Shown here in pieces: positions 1 to 8,033 of a stretch of 64,000 nt of DNA. The notes beneath the pieces were generated by a model that did no database searches, had not been told where the DNA came from, and worked only from the letters and a program-made list of their open reading frames with translations. How positions within the stretch are numbered: position 1 is the stretch's first letter; each line of letters starts with the position of its first letter. The stretch lies in assembly GCF_002014965.1 (NCBI RefSeq), contig NZ_MUXT01000004.1, positions 262,428 through 326,427 on the forward strand. The letters are read 5' to 3'. The translations under genes and the position numbers were made by a program. The stretch is from Moraxella canis. Its GTDB lineage: Bacteria; Pseudomonadota; Gammaproteobacteria; Pseudomonadales; Moraxellaceae.

Positions 1-335
1 CCATGAAACTGACGACCATACCAAGAAGCGATGCCATTTTGTTTAAACTTATTGACAGTGCTAGAGGCGACAGCTGTCAAGCGATCAAGCACAGGAACGT
101 CTTCATCAGTTTTTTTGGATTTGGCAGATTGAGCAATCATTGGACTGTTAAGCGCCAAAGACGCAGGCTGACGCGCTGACTTGACCAAGCTTGATGCATT
201 ATTATGCTGCGTGGTGAGCTGCTGTAGCACATTGTCAATATTGGCAGGATTATTGCCGGCTTGCGCATTCATGCTTAAACTTGCGGTTAAAGTAATGCTC
301 GCCAATCCAAGTAAAGATTTGCTCACTGTTTTCAT
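1..335 (-). CDS. rlpA: RlpA-type septal ring lytic transglycosylase, 3' end outside the window
   Basis: This is the N-terminal ~111 residues of an RlpA-like protein, read on the minus strand from an ATG at 335 and running off the left edge. It opens with a Sec signal peptide (MKTVSKSLLGLASITLTASL, ending near NAQA), then a polar linker, then GIASWYGRQFHG, the hallmark start of the double-psi beta-barrel domain of RlpA, which cleaves peptidoglycan strands lacking stem peptides. An AAAGGTG ribosome site lies 5 bases before the ATG. The catalytic Asp/His region and any SPOR domain lie outside the window. There is no lipobox Cys in the signal peptide, so the protein looks periplasmic rather than lipid-anchored, unlike E. 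coli RlpA. Confidence 0.85.
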   Translation of the reverse strand, partial: MKTVSKSLLGLASITLTASLSMNAQAGNNPANIDNVLQQLTTQHNNASSLVKSARQPASLALNSPMIAQSAKSKKTDEDVPVLDRLTAVASSTVNKFKQNGIASWYGRQFH

Positions 336-678
336 GGTTACACCTTTAGTATTGAAAACTCTGACAATGATTGAAAAATCGGAACATGCTTAGCAAAGTA
401 TGCACAAATCAGAGTCAAAACATTATGTAAAATACCACTTCAAAAGATCAATGCAGTATCAATAAAAATTAATAAAAGAAAATGCTCATTGATGTAGTGC
501 GCATCAAATACCTTATCTTAGCACTATTTTTTGAAATTACAAGGTCAATTATTCGCTATTTTAGCGGATATTGATCAAATTTTGTACAAAATATGGATAA
601 ATATTCTAAAAATCGCATTTTAGAAAAATATTAATCCAAGTCACTATGGCACCAAACTTTAATTTCAAGCAGGTATTA

Positions 679-699
679 ATTATTGATATTATCAATAAT
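679..699. promoter_or_regulatory. Perfect 21-bp palindrome over a -35 box (candidate operator)
   Basis: Two perfect 10-base arms (ATTATTGATA and its complement TATCAATAAT) surround one central base. The palindrome covers the -35 hexamer of the promoter at 683-710, the position expected for a repressor. The GATA/TATC core is loosely reminiscent of a Fur box, but I cannot name the regulator from sequence. Confidence 0.5.
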
Positions 700-710
700 A
701 CCTTTATAAT
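683..710 (+). promoter_or_regulatory. Sigma70-type promoter of the M15 lipoprotein gene
   Basis: The -35 TTGATA (683-688) and a perfect -10 TATAAT (705-710) are 16 bases apart. Transcription would start near 717, giving a leader of about 70 bases before the ATG at 786. Confidence 0.65.
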
Positions 711-785
711 ATGGGGTTGATTTGCTAAATTTCAAGCAATCGAGTATCCTGTCGGTGATGGATCAAATAATTTGGCGGTGAATTG

Positions 786-1535
786 ATGAAAAATTTGAAT
801 CAATGCTTTTTGTTTATACTTATCATAAGTACATTGGCAGCCTGCAACACGCCCACACCAACCAAACCGCAAGCAGCACCGATAAAAAAGCCGTCGGTGG
901 TCATCACTCAAGCCAAAACGAGCGAGCACACGCATGAGCATGATGAATCTGTGAGTGATGTGGGGCTACAGACACATTTTGAGACTTGGCTGCAGACGCA
1001 TCGCACCGCCGAGCAAGAGGTAGCAAGCTATCAAGCGTATTTGCGATCAAGATTTGGCGATCATGTGCCGCCTATGAGTCAGCTGCTAACGACTGCGCGC
1101 TCATGGCAGGCGTGCGGTCATGAACCTTATCAGGTGCCGCCTGCACACCTTTGGGATAAGATTGTACCGACATTGCTGTTATATCAAGATCTCAAAAGCA
1201 GGGGCATATTGCCAGACAATACGCAAATTCGCTCAGTGTATCGAAATCCTGAGCTCAACCACTGCGCTGGTGGTGCGCCAATGAGTAAGCATTTGACCAA
1301 TGGCGCCATTGATATTTGGGTGCCTGACTTTGAAATACAAAGCCAAGCACTGTACGATCTTCAAAATCGCTTATGCCAGTATTGGCTAGATCATGGCGAA
1401 AACCGCAATTTTGGACTGGGTTTATACGCCACAGGCGCCATCCATTTGGATACCCAGGGCTTTAGAAAATGGGGTGCTCAATTTTCTGAGGCGAACTCTG
1501 TTTGTCGTTATGTCTTGCCTAAAAGTACGCTATAA
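786..1535 (+). CDS. M15-family D-Ala-D-Ala carboxypeptidase-like lipoprotein
   Basis: A 249-residue exported protein. The N-terminus (MKNLNQCFLFILIISTLAAC) is a lipoprotein signal with lipobox L-A-A-C, followed by a Pro/Thr/His-rich linker. From about residue 140 it shows the M15/VanY-like pattern SVYRNPELN...SKHLTNGAIDIW, which supplies a zinc His and Asp, and GAIHLDT, which supplies a later His. A role in peptidoglycan trimming or recycling is inferred from the fold; the substrate is unknown. The start is the ATG at 786, preceded by GGCGGTG five bases upstream; a TTG immediately before it extends the frame by one codon but is less likely. The gene is divergent from rlpA, another peptidoglycan enzyme, and has a strong promoter overlapped by a palindrome. 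Confidence 0.75.
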   Translation: MKNLNQCFLFILIISTLAACNTPTPTKPQAAPIKKPSVVITQAKTSEHTHEHDESVSDVGLQTHFETWLQTHRTAEQEVASYQAYLRSRFGDHVPPMSQLLTTARSWQACGHEPYQVPPAHLWDKIVPTLLLYQDLKSRGILPDNTQIRSVYRNPELNHCAGGAPMSKHLTNGAIDIWVPDFEIQSQALYDLQNRLCQYWLDHGENRNFGLGLYATGAIHLDTQGFRKWGAQFSEANSVCRYVLPKSTL

Positions 1536-1564
1536 TAATTGGCTAATCTTCAGCGGTATAAGTT

Positions 1565-2377
1565 ATGTTGCCAACGCGCCTTATTCAAAATCGTCACATC
1601 TTAACTGAACTTGGCATCACCATGTGGGCGCCAAGATATACTGATGTGATGACTCTGCCGTCTTGGTCTGGCGCATCTATGGAGGGTGCTGATGTCAAAG
1701 ACTCTGATTTGTCGATGTCATCCATGCAGTCGCCTGCCCATCAGTCGCTGTCGCCGAAGTCAGAAGTGCCGATACCACCGATCATACAAAGCCTGGATCT
1801 CCAACCAAAGACAGCCCCAACATCAGTTGCGCGCAGTCCAAAGCAGGTGATCGATACCCTACTTAAGACCCAACAAGCCAAAACATCACAGCCGAAATCG
1901 CTGCCGAATGACGATCGTTTGGAGGTAGATCAGCTGCTTTCTGAATCTAAATCGAAGGCTAAGGTGCTTGAATATCATGTGAAAGTCATGATATATAGAA
2001 GCTGGATGATTATGGCTGATGTCGATGCTTTGGATACGGCGGGGCGTGAGCTTTGGCTGTCTTTGCATCAGTCACTGACTCGTCAGGCAAAGCAGCATCA
2101 GCTTTCATTAATCAGTAGACAATTTGACTATCCATTATTTGAGGATGATCCTGAAAGTAACTCTGTATCTTTGGCAAATGTCAGTCTTAGAGGATTTATT
2201 TTTGGGTGTATGCGCGAATCTGGTCAGGTAAAATACCTTGCGCCTTTGACAACTTTGCCTGATTATCTGAATTTAGAGAGCATTCAAAATTTGACGCTCA
2301 TTAGCGACCATCAAATCAGCCGAATGCTGCTAGATGGCGCGGCAAAAAAAGTATTTTGGCAAGCGCTGCATCGCTGA
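1565..2377 (+). CDS. holD: Putative DNA polymerase III psi subunit (HolD-like)
   Basis: A 270-residue soluble protein. The N-terminus RHILTELGITMWAPR resembles the conserved opening of HolD (in E. coli, LQQLGITQWSLRRP), and the C-terminus MLLDGAAKKVFWQALHR resembles the HolD tail (ARAALWQQI). In between lies a long low-complexity stretch (residues ~30-120, rich in Ser, Pro, Lys and Gln), so the protein is about twice the length of E. coli psi. Psi bridges the clamp loader and chi, which binds SSB. The call rests on the two terminal motifs only and is moderate. The gene starts 29 bases after the M15 lipoprotein gene and ends before a strong bidirectional terminator. Confidence 0.5.
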   Translation: MLPTRLIQNRHILTELGITMWAPRYTDVMTLPSWSGASMEGADVKDSDLSMSSMQSPAHQSLSPKSEVPIPPIIQSLDLQPKTAPTSVARSPKQVIDTLLKTQQAKTSQPKSLPNDDRLEVDQLLSESKSKAKVLEYHVKVMIYRSWMIMADVDALDTAGRELWLSLHQSLTRQAKQHQLSLISRQFDYPLFEDDPESNSVSLANVSLRGFIFGCMRESGQVKYLAPLTTLPDYLNLESIQNLTLISDHQISRMLLDGAAKKVFWQALHR

Positions 2378-2409
2378 ATGATGAATTTGATGGATAGTTT
2401 TAGCGCTAT

Positions 2410-2444
2410 AAAATAGACCAATTAATACAGAATTGGTCTATTTT
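2410..2444. terminator. Bidirectional intrinsic terminator
   Basis: A perfect 14-bp stem (AAAATAGACCAATT / AATTGGTCTATTTT) with a 7-base loop lies between two convergent genes. A-tract and T-tract flanks make it usable on either strand. Confidence 0.85.
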
Positions 2445-2472
2445 AGGCGATTAATCTGAGAAAATCAGGATG

Positions 2473-3168
2473 TTAATGACAAGGCTTTTTGAAAATGCCG
2501 CCGCAGTCTAGCTCACCTTGCTTGATAGGTATCTGCTCGCCGTGAGCATGGCGTGATGAGGTATCAAGAGCCTGACCGATCTTGGGCTTGCCGTACATCA
2601 AAGCGCCGACCCACATCGCGACATACATCAAAAGCTCGCTGCCTTCTTCGACAATGATACCCAGATCGCCCAAATTTAGCCATCCGTGCTCGCCAATATA
2701 TTGTAGCCATAATAAAACAATGCCAAATAGAAGCATCAATCTAAAGCTTGCGCCTTTTGGAATCCATCGCTGAGCTTTGCCTTTGATCAGATAATTAAGC
2801 GCAGTCAGACCGATCACGCCCATAACAAAATGCGTATAAGTGCGATTGCTGATACCAAACCAACTCGCATCAACAGGATATAACACTCCGCGCAGCATAT
2901 TGGTTTCGCGAATGACAAGCAATAAAAATACCATGCCCACCCCAAGCCACAACCATCGATCCATCTGACTCAAGCGATTACCAGACAGATAAAACGAACA
3001 AAAAGTTGCCAAAATCAGCAGCAGGCATTGTAGATTTTCAATTAGCTGATATTCATCAAACCAAATTCTTGGCAAATAGGGCGCAAATGGTACAGTCAGC
3101 ACCGCCACGCACAACAACAAAACCCAAAACCACCCATCAGTACTCATGTGTTTATGTCTAAAAATCAT
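2473..3168 (-). CDS. Conserved integral membrane protein, unknown function
   Basis: A 231-residue polytopic protein with about six hydrophobic segments: WFWVLLLCVAVLTV near 13-26, LQCLLLILATFCSFYL near 46-61, then segments near 73-87, 115-128, 143-157 and 178-190. A motif DLGIIVEEGSELLMY precedes the last segment. The C-terminal ~40 residues are polar and end in a Cys-containing tail (DCGGIFKKPC). The start ATG at 3168 has AAGGATTTTAAG in front of it. I do not recognise a family with a known function. It stands alone on the minus strand between two terminator or promoter regions. Confidence 0.65.
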   Translation of the reverse strand: MIFRHKHMSTDGWFWVLLLCVAVLTVPFAPYLPRIWFDEYQLIENLQCLLLILATFCSFYLSGNRLSQMDRWLWLGVGMVFLLLVIRETNMLRGVLYPVDASWFGISNRTYTHFVMGVIGLTALNYLIKGKAQRWIPKGASFRLMLLFGIVLLWLQYIGEHGWLNLGDLGIIVEEGSELLMYVAMWVGALMYGKPKIGQALDTSSRHAHGEQIPIKQGELDCGGIFKKPCH

Positions 3169-3553
3169 CTTAAAATCCTTACTGCGTGATCATAGCGCTG
3201 ATAATTGGCTTCTTCATCTTATACATGGTGCAGTCTGATCGCTGTATTTTTGCTGGTCTAGACTTTAAATAATCAGTCATCGACTGGCGACTTAAGTAGC
3301 GTGAAATTTTAACATAATTGTCATAATTTAATAGTGCAAAAATGCCTGCAAAAATAGAAAATGATTTTGCAAATTTGTCAGTTAAATGAAAAGCTACTAA
3401 GCTTTGATCTTGTCATCCTAAGCGATCGCTTATGAAAAATAATGAAGCCTTTTTTGAGGATATTTACTGATGAAATGTTTAAATACCGTCAAATGCCATA
3501 AATTTTCATGATATACTATGATGATTTATGGCGTCTTTTTTAAGGATAATAAT
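3169..3553. other. Divergent intergenic region, membrane protein / serC
   Basis: 385 bases without a convincing gene. It holds the presumed promoter of the minus-strand membrane protein, one GCGATCGC octamer at 3422-3429, and the serC promoter at its right end. A reading frame antisense to serC reaches into this stretch but is a shadow. Confidence 0.5.
3509..3517 (+). promoter_or_regulatory. Extended -10 promoter of serC
   Basis: TGATATACT is an extended -10 element (TGn plus TATACT at 3512-3517). The -35 match is weak, as is usual for extended -10 promoters. It lies between the arms of an 8-bp inverted repeat, GCCATAAA (3495-3502) and TTTATGGC (3525-3532). The leader before the serC ATG would be about 30 bases. 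Confidence 0.5.
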
Positions 3554-4645
3554 ATGACTCGTTTTGCAAATTTTTGTGCTGGTCCTGCCACCATGCCAAC
3601 CGCCGTCCTTGAGCGTGCTCAAGCTGAGATGCTTGATTGGCAAGGTCTTGGCGCATCGGTGATGGAGGTTAGCCATCGTGGTGCGGATTATATTGAGATG
3701 GCTCAAAAAGCCGAAGCTGATTTGCGACAACTCATGGGCATCAGCGATGAATATGCTGTGCTGTTTTTGCAAGGCGGAGCGTCGCTACAATTTTCAGCAA
3801 TCCCCTTAAATCTGATGAACGGCGGGACGGTGGATTATCTTGAGACGGGCACATGGTCAAATAAAGCCTATAAAGAAGCCAAGCGCTATGAGTCATTAGG
3901 TCTTGGTCAAGTTAACTTGGTCGCAACAGGCAGCGAAACACAGTTTAGCGATGTCCCAGATCCAAGCACTTGGCAGCTCACCGAAGGTGCAAGCTATTTT
4001 CATTATTGCCCAAATGAGACCATTCATGGTGTTCAGATGTTTGATGTGCCGACAGTTGAGGCGCCCATCGTCGCGGATATGTCATCGTGTATTTTATCTG
4101 AGCCGATTTCGGTAGATAAATTTGGTGTCATCTATGCAGGCGCCCAAAAAAACATCGGTCCAGCAGGCTTGACTTTGGTCATCATTCGTAAAGATTTATT
4201 AGATCAAGCCAGCGCATGGTGCCCGATGATCATGAGTTATAAAAATCAGCATGCCAATGACTCTATGCTCAATACGCCATCGACGTATGCCTGGTATTTA
4301 TCAGGACTGGTGTTTGAGTGGCTGCTTGAGCAAGGCGGTGTCGAAGCGATCGCTAAAGTCAATCGCGCTAAGGCAGATGCTCTGTATGCCGCCATCGATG
4401 GCAGCGATTTTTATGATAATAAAGTCAATCCAAAATATCGCTCAATCATGAATGTACCGTTTCATTTGGCGGATGACAGTTTGGATAAGTTGTTTTTGGA
4501 AGAATCCAAAAAAGCAGGCTTACTAAACTTAAAAGGCCATCGTGCGGTGGGTGGGATGCGTGCCAGCATTTATAATGCCATCACACTGGAACAAGTTCAG
4601 TCGCTGACGGCATTTATGGCAGAGTTTGAGCGTAAGCACGGCTGA
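3554..4645 (+). CDS. serC: Phosphoserine aminotransferase
   Basis: A 363-residue PLP enzyme of class V aminotransferases, the usual SerC length. It converts 3-phosphohydroxypyruvate to phosphoserine in serine synthesis and also acts in pyridoxal phosphate synthesis. The opening FCAGPATMP, the FLQGGASLQF phosphate-binding segment and the PLP lysine at residue 199 in GAQKNIGPAG are all present. The start is the ATG at 3554 with AAGGA eight bases upstream; an upstream in-frame ATG would add 12 poorly conserved residues. The next gene, yejA, begins seven bases after the serC stop, and a terminator-like hairpin lies inside its first codons. Confidence 0.96.
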   Translation: MTRFANFCAGPATMPTAVLERAQAEMLDWQGLGASVMEVSHRGADYIEMAQKAEADLRQLMGISDEYAVLFLQGGASLQFSAIPLNLMNGGTVDYLETGTWSNKAYKEAKRYESLGLGQVNLVATGSETQFSDVPDPSTWQLTEGASYFHYCPNETIHGVQMFDVPTVEAPIVADMSSCILSEPISVDKFGVIYAGAQKNIGPAGLTLVIIRKDLLDQASAWCPMIMSYKNQHANDSMLNTPSTYAWYLSGLVFEWLLEQGGVEAIAKVNRAKADALYAAIDGSDFYDNKVNPKYRSIMNVPFHLADDSLDKLFLEESKKAGLLNLKGHRAVGGMRASIYNAITLEQVQSLTAFMAEFERKHG

Positions 4646-4651
4646 TCATTG

Positions 4652-6601
4652 ATGCGCTTGGCTTTTAGAGTTTGTCAAAAACCACGAATCGCATGGCTTG
4701 GTTCGTGGTTTTTGGTATTCATGGTGGCTTTATATGGCTGTGGCTACCATGATGATCATTCTTCTAATCATAAAACCAACCAGTCGGTATCTCAAGATAC
4801 GGATACCAAATCATTAAATGTCCAACCAGATTTTTTAAATACGCTTGATCCTGCACCGCTTAGCCAAGCTCGGCGCGACAGTCATTTAACCGATCGGCTG
4901 CAGACTCAGACAGCTTTGGCGTTTAATAATAGTGCCCAATATGCTCATCTTAAGCATCTACCCTACGCCAATCCTCATGCACCCAAAGGTGGCACCCTGT
5001 CGATGGCAGCGATTGGCATGTTTAATAGTCTAAATAGCTTCATTGATCAAGGAGTGCCAGCGGCGGGCACCTTTTATTTGTACGACACTTTGATGGCAGG
5101 CTCGCTTGATGAAGCCTTTGTGCTGTATCCACAGCTGGCTGACAAGGTGAGCTTTGATCCAACTGATCGCAGCTGGATTATTTATCACATTCATCCAGAC
5201 GCCCGATTTTGGGATGGCACTGCAGTGACGGCTTATGATGTGCAAGCGACTTATCAAGCCATCTTATCAAAAGGCTTGATGTCTTGGCGGGCGTTTTTGT
5301 CAGGCATTGAGGCGATCGAGGTGCTAGATACTCGTCAGGTGAAGTTTTACTTTACGCCTTCGGCGCCGACTGACTTGGGAGCGACGGTCGGTTTGATGCC
5401 AGTATTTGCGCGTGATGATATTATTAAAAATTTTGATAAAATCAGCTTAACGCCGCTCATGGGCAGCGGTCCTTATCGCCTAGACCGCGTAGAGCCTTCA
5501 CGCCGCATCCGCTATATCAAAGACCCGTCATATTGGGGCCAAGATATCATGGTCAATCAAGGGCGATTTAATTTTGATGCCATTGAATATGTGTATTTCG
5601 CTGATGAAGCGATTGCCTTTGAAGGCTTTAAATCAGGGGTTTATCGATTTCGTATCGAAAATGATATTAAGCGTTGGGCGACTTTTAAGCCAAAAGCTGC
5701 TCACAAGATTTTAAAAGCTGCTATCCCAAATGATAATCCCGTGCTGATGCAGGGCTTGGTGATGAATCTTAGAAAGCCACTATTTCAAGACATTCGCGTG
5801 CGCCGCGCATTGAATTTGGCGTTTGATTTTGAATGGACGAATGCACAGCTTTTATACGGCGAGTATGAGCGATTAAACAGCTATTTTTTTGGCTCTGAAA
5901 TCCAAGCCAAAGGTCAGCCCGATGAGATGGAGCGCCAAATTTTATCCAGCCTACCCTTAAATGATGACGAAAAATCCGCGCTAATTGGCGTGCCAAAACA
6001 GCCCATCTCCGCCCACGATGGCATCAATCGCAGCAATTTATTAAAAGCCAAAGCGCTGCTTGAGCAGGCAAGATTTGGTTATCGGCAAGGTCATCTGATC
6101 GACCCGTCAGGAAAGCCTGTGCGTATCGAGATTTTATTGGCGGATGATCAGTATGAAGCCATTATTTTGCCGTATATTACTCATCTTAAGCGGCTAGGCA
6201 TTCAAGCCAGCTTGCGACGCGTGGATCATGCCAGTTATATTCATCGCAAGCGGCATTATGATTTTGATATGATCATTGATCGGTTTATGCAGGGTAATGC
6301 TCCAGGCGCGGAGCAGGCATATCTGTGGGGTAGCGCATCCGCCGATGAAATTGGCAATCAAAACACCATCGGCATAAAAAGCGCTGCTATTGATCAGCTG
6401 ATTGATCGGCTGACTCAGGCGGACACTCGGGCGGATATCGTGCGCCATGCCAGAGTGCTCGATCGGCTGCTGCTGGCGGGGGAGTATATGATCCCTTGGT
6501 ATGGCAAAACAACCACCGATGTGATGTATTATAATAACTATCATCATCCTGACCGTCTGCCTAGTAGCAGCATCGGCTTGGATTATTGGTGGTATGAATA
6601 A
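4652..6601 (+). CDS. yejA: ABC transporter substrate-binding lipoprotein (YejA-like)
   Basis: A 649-residue family 5 extracellular solute-binding protein for oligopeptides, the periplasmic receptor of the YejABEF importer. The N-terminus (RIAWLGSWFLVFMVALYGC) is a lipoprotein signal with Cys near residue 30, so this YejA is predicted to be membrane-anchored. Conserved SBP_bac_5 features include HPDARFWDGTAVTAYDV and GSGPYRLDRVEPSRRIRYIKDPSYWG, and the C-terminal segment GLDYWWYE. The ATG at 4652 is preferred over the TTG just before it. The next in-frame ATG at 4721 lies after the hairpin and would leave too short a signal peptide. The partner genes yejB, yejE and yejF are separated from it by gloB and mntP. 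Confidence 0.85.
   Translation: MRLAFRVCQKPRIAWLGSWFLVFMVALYGCGYHDDHSSNHKTNQSVSQDTDTKSLNVQPDFLNTLDPAPLSQARRDSHLTDRLQTQTALAFNNSAQYAHLKHLPYANPHAPKGGTLSMAAIGMFNSLNSFIDQGVPAAGTFYLYDTLMAGSLDEAFVLYPQLADKVSFDPTDRSWIIYHIHPDARFWDGTAVTAYDVQATYQAILSKGLMSWRAFLSGIEAIEVLDTRQVKFYFTPSAPTDLGATVGLMPVFARDDIIKNFDKISLTPLMGSGPYRLDRVEPSRRIRYIKDPSYWGQDIMVNQGRFNFDAIEYVYFADEAIAFEGFKSGVYRFRIENDIKRWATFKPKAAHKILKAAIPNDNPVLMQGLVMNLRKPLFQDIRVRRALNLAFDFEWTNAQLLYGEYERLNSYFFGSEIQAKGQPDEMERQILSSLPLNDDEKSALIGVPKQPISAHDGINRSNLLKAKALLEQARFGYRQGHLIDPSGKPVRIEILLADDQYEAIILPYITHLKRLGIQASLRRVDHASYIHRKRHYDFDMIIDRFMQGNAPGAEQAYLWGSASADEIGNQNTIGIKSAAIDQLIDRLTQADTRADIVRHARVLDRLLLAGEYMIPWYGKTTTDVMYYNNYHHPDRLPSSSIGLDYWWYE
4676..4714 (+). terminator. 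Terminator-shaped hairpin inside yejA signal-peptide codons
   Basis: A perfect 13-bp stem, CAAAAACCACGAA (4676-4688) with TTCGTGGTTTTTG (4702-4714), encloses a 13-base loop. The T-run in the right arm resembles the other intrinsic terminators in this window. It sits 31 bases after the serC stop codon yet within the yejA reading frame, so it may end serC transcripts or attenuate yejA. Confidence 0.6.
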
Positions 6602-6640
6602 TTTTCAATAAAATTTTTTGAATAAAGTTAAGGTGTAATG

Positions 6641-7432
6641 ATGAAAAATTATCAGATTCAAGCGGTATCAGCTTTTGAGGATAATTATATTTGGCTGATT
6701 CATAATGACACCCAGGCGATCATCATCGATCCAGGCAGCAGCCAAGAAGTGCTTGATTATTTGAACAGGCATCAGCTGATAGCCAGTGCCATTTTGGTGA
6801 CGCATCATCATGATGATCATACAGGTGGCGTTCGTAAGATTTTGAATGTTTATAAAGACTGTGCATTGTACGCACATGAAGAGCACGGCTTTAAAGAGTT
6901 GCCTTTTGTCAACTTGGTGGATGAAGGTGATGAATTTGGCGTGATTGGTCTGACCTTTAAAGTTTGGCGCACCGCAGGGCATACGGACAGTCATTTAAGC
7001 TATGTGGCGGATATTGACCAAAAAACGCGCGTATTTTGTGGTGATACGCTGTTTAGTGCAGGCTGCGGGCGAGTGTTTACAGGTACGATGGCGCAGCTGT
7101 TTGAGAGTATGCGCAGGTTTAATGAGATGGACGATGGGGTGGTTTTTTATCCTGCGCATGAATATACGCTGTCAAATCTTAAGTTTGCTCAAAGTGTGGC
7201 GACTGATGATGCTCAGCCGATGATCGATCAGGCGACCCAAGCAGTCAAAACCTTGCGCCAAGCAGGCAAAATGTCTTTGCCTGTGACCCTTGAGCACGAA
7301 CGGAAAATCAATGTGTTTTTGCAAGCGTGCGATGCCCAAAAAGCCAAAGAATTTGCTGCCAAGCATCATTTGGCACAAGATACTGCGCTGTCGGTATTTA
7401 CATGGCTGCGCGAAAAGAAAAACAATTTTTAA
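6641..7432 (+). CDS. gloB: Hydroxyacylglutathione hydrolase (glyoxalase II)
   Basis: A 263-residue metallo-beta-lactamase-fold enzyme that hydrolyses S-D-lactoylglutathione to D-lactate and glutathione, the last step of methylglyoxal detoxification. The metal motif THHHDDH is at residues 54-60 (ligands His55, His57, Asp59, His60). DNYIWLI at the N-terminus and CGDTLFSAGCGRVFTGT, with the bridging Asp, are typical of GloB. Two adjacent ATGs occur at 6638 and 6641; the second is chosen because its spacing from AAGGTG (6630-6635) is better. It lies between yejA and mntP on the same strand, with no clear functional link to peptide import. Confidence 0.95.
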   Translation: MKNYQIQAVSAFEDNYIWLIHNDTQAIIIDPGSSQEVLDYLNRHQLIASAILVTHHHDDHTGGVRKILNVYKDCALYAHEEHGFKELPFVNLVDEGDEFGVIGLTFKVWRTAGHTDSHLSYVADIDQKTRVFCGDTLFSAGCGRVFTGTMAQLFESMRRFNEMDDGVVFYPAHEYTLSNLKFAQSVATDDAQPMIDQATQAVKTLRQAGKMSLPVTLEHERKINVFLQACDAQKAKEFAAKHHLAQDTALSVFTWLREKKNNF

Positions 7433-7473
7433 TCAGTGATGAGAAATAAAATTATCACCCCAAGGGCTGGTTT

Positions 7474-8031
7474 ATGAGTTTGATTGCGCTGATTATTTTG
7501 GCATTGAGTATGTCGATGGATGCATTCTCTGTGGCGATTGCCAAAGGCGTGGCGACTCGTGATATGACGCTCGCCAAAGCGCTGCGTCAAGGATTGGTCT
7601 TTGGCTTGGTGGAGGCGATTGCACCCATTATAGGCTGGGTGATGGGTCGTCTGGCGCATCAATGGATGCAAAGTGTCGATCACTGGATCGGATTTATTTT
7701 ATTATCCGCTTTGGGTGTGCGCTGTATTTATGAAGGGCTGACGGGCGAACCAAGCGCTGAGTCTTCATCACAAACCGGCATTTGGCTGGTCATTACCGCC
7801 ATCGCCACGAGTATTGATGCAACCGTGGTTGGTGTTTCGCTTGCGTTTTTGGAGGTGAATATCTGGCTGGCTGCGGCATTGATTGGTGCTGCAACGACTG
7901 TCATGGCGACACTGGGACTTACTTTGGGGCAGCGACTTGGCGCACACTTTGGTAATCGCGCAATGATCTTGGGTGGGCTGATGCTGATCGCCATTGGTAC
8001 TTATATTCTTTACAGTCACTTGACGGGGTGA
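7474..8031 (+). CDS. mntP: Manganese efflux pump MntP
   Basis: A 185-residue inner-membrane protein of the MntP family with six predicted helices. The conserved LSMSMDAFSVAIAKG (near residues 10-24) and ATSIDATVVGVSLAF (near 110-124) carry the membrane-embedded Asp residues of the two repeats. It exports Mn2+ and protects against manganese overload. Only 41 bases separate it from gloB and they show no sign of the yybP-ykoY manganese riboswitch often found before mntP. The stop codon overlaps the ribosome-binding region of yejB, so it is probably transcribed with the yej genes. Confidence 0.92.
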   Translation: MSLIALIILALSMSMDAFSVAIAKGVATRDMTLAKALRQGLVFGLVEAIAPIIGWVMGRLAHQWMQSVDHWIGFILLSALGVRCIYEGLTGEPSAESSSQTGIWLVITAIATSIDATVVGVSLAFLEVNIWLAAALIGAATTVMATLGLTLGQRLGAHFGNRAMILGGLMLIAIGTYILYSHLTG

Positions 8032-8033
8032 TA

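Larger units (their letters stand above)
336..785. other. Divergent intergenic region, rlpA / M15 lipoprotein
   Basis: This AT-rich, 450-base non-coding stretch separates two divergent genes. It contains a short dyad at 604-625 (arms TTCTAAAA / TTTTAGAA), the perfect palindrome at 679-699 and the promoter of the downstream lipoprotein gene at 683-710. I see no convincing small gene or RNA in it. A short reading frame covering part of the rlpA leader region is an antisense shadow of rlpA. Confidence 0.6.

Noticed and set aside
181..393. Plus-strand frame over the rlpA 5' end
   Set aside because: It is antisense to the signal peptide region of rlpA, which has clear RlpA motifs and a ribosome site.
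7433..7473. Possible manganese riboswitch before mntP
   Set aside because: Only 41 bases lie between gloB and mntP, too short for a yybP-ykoY element, and no such motif is seen.
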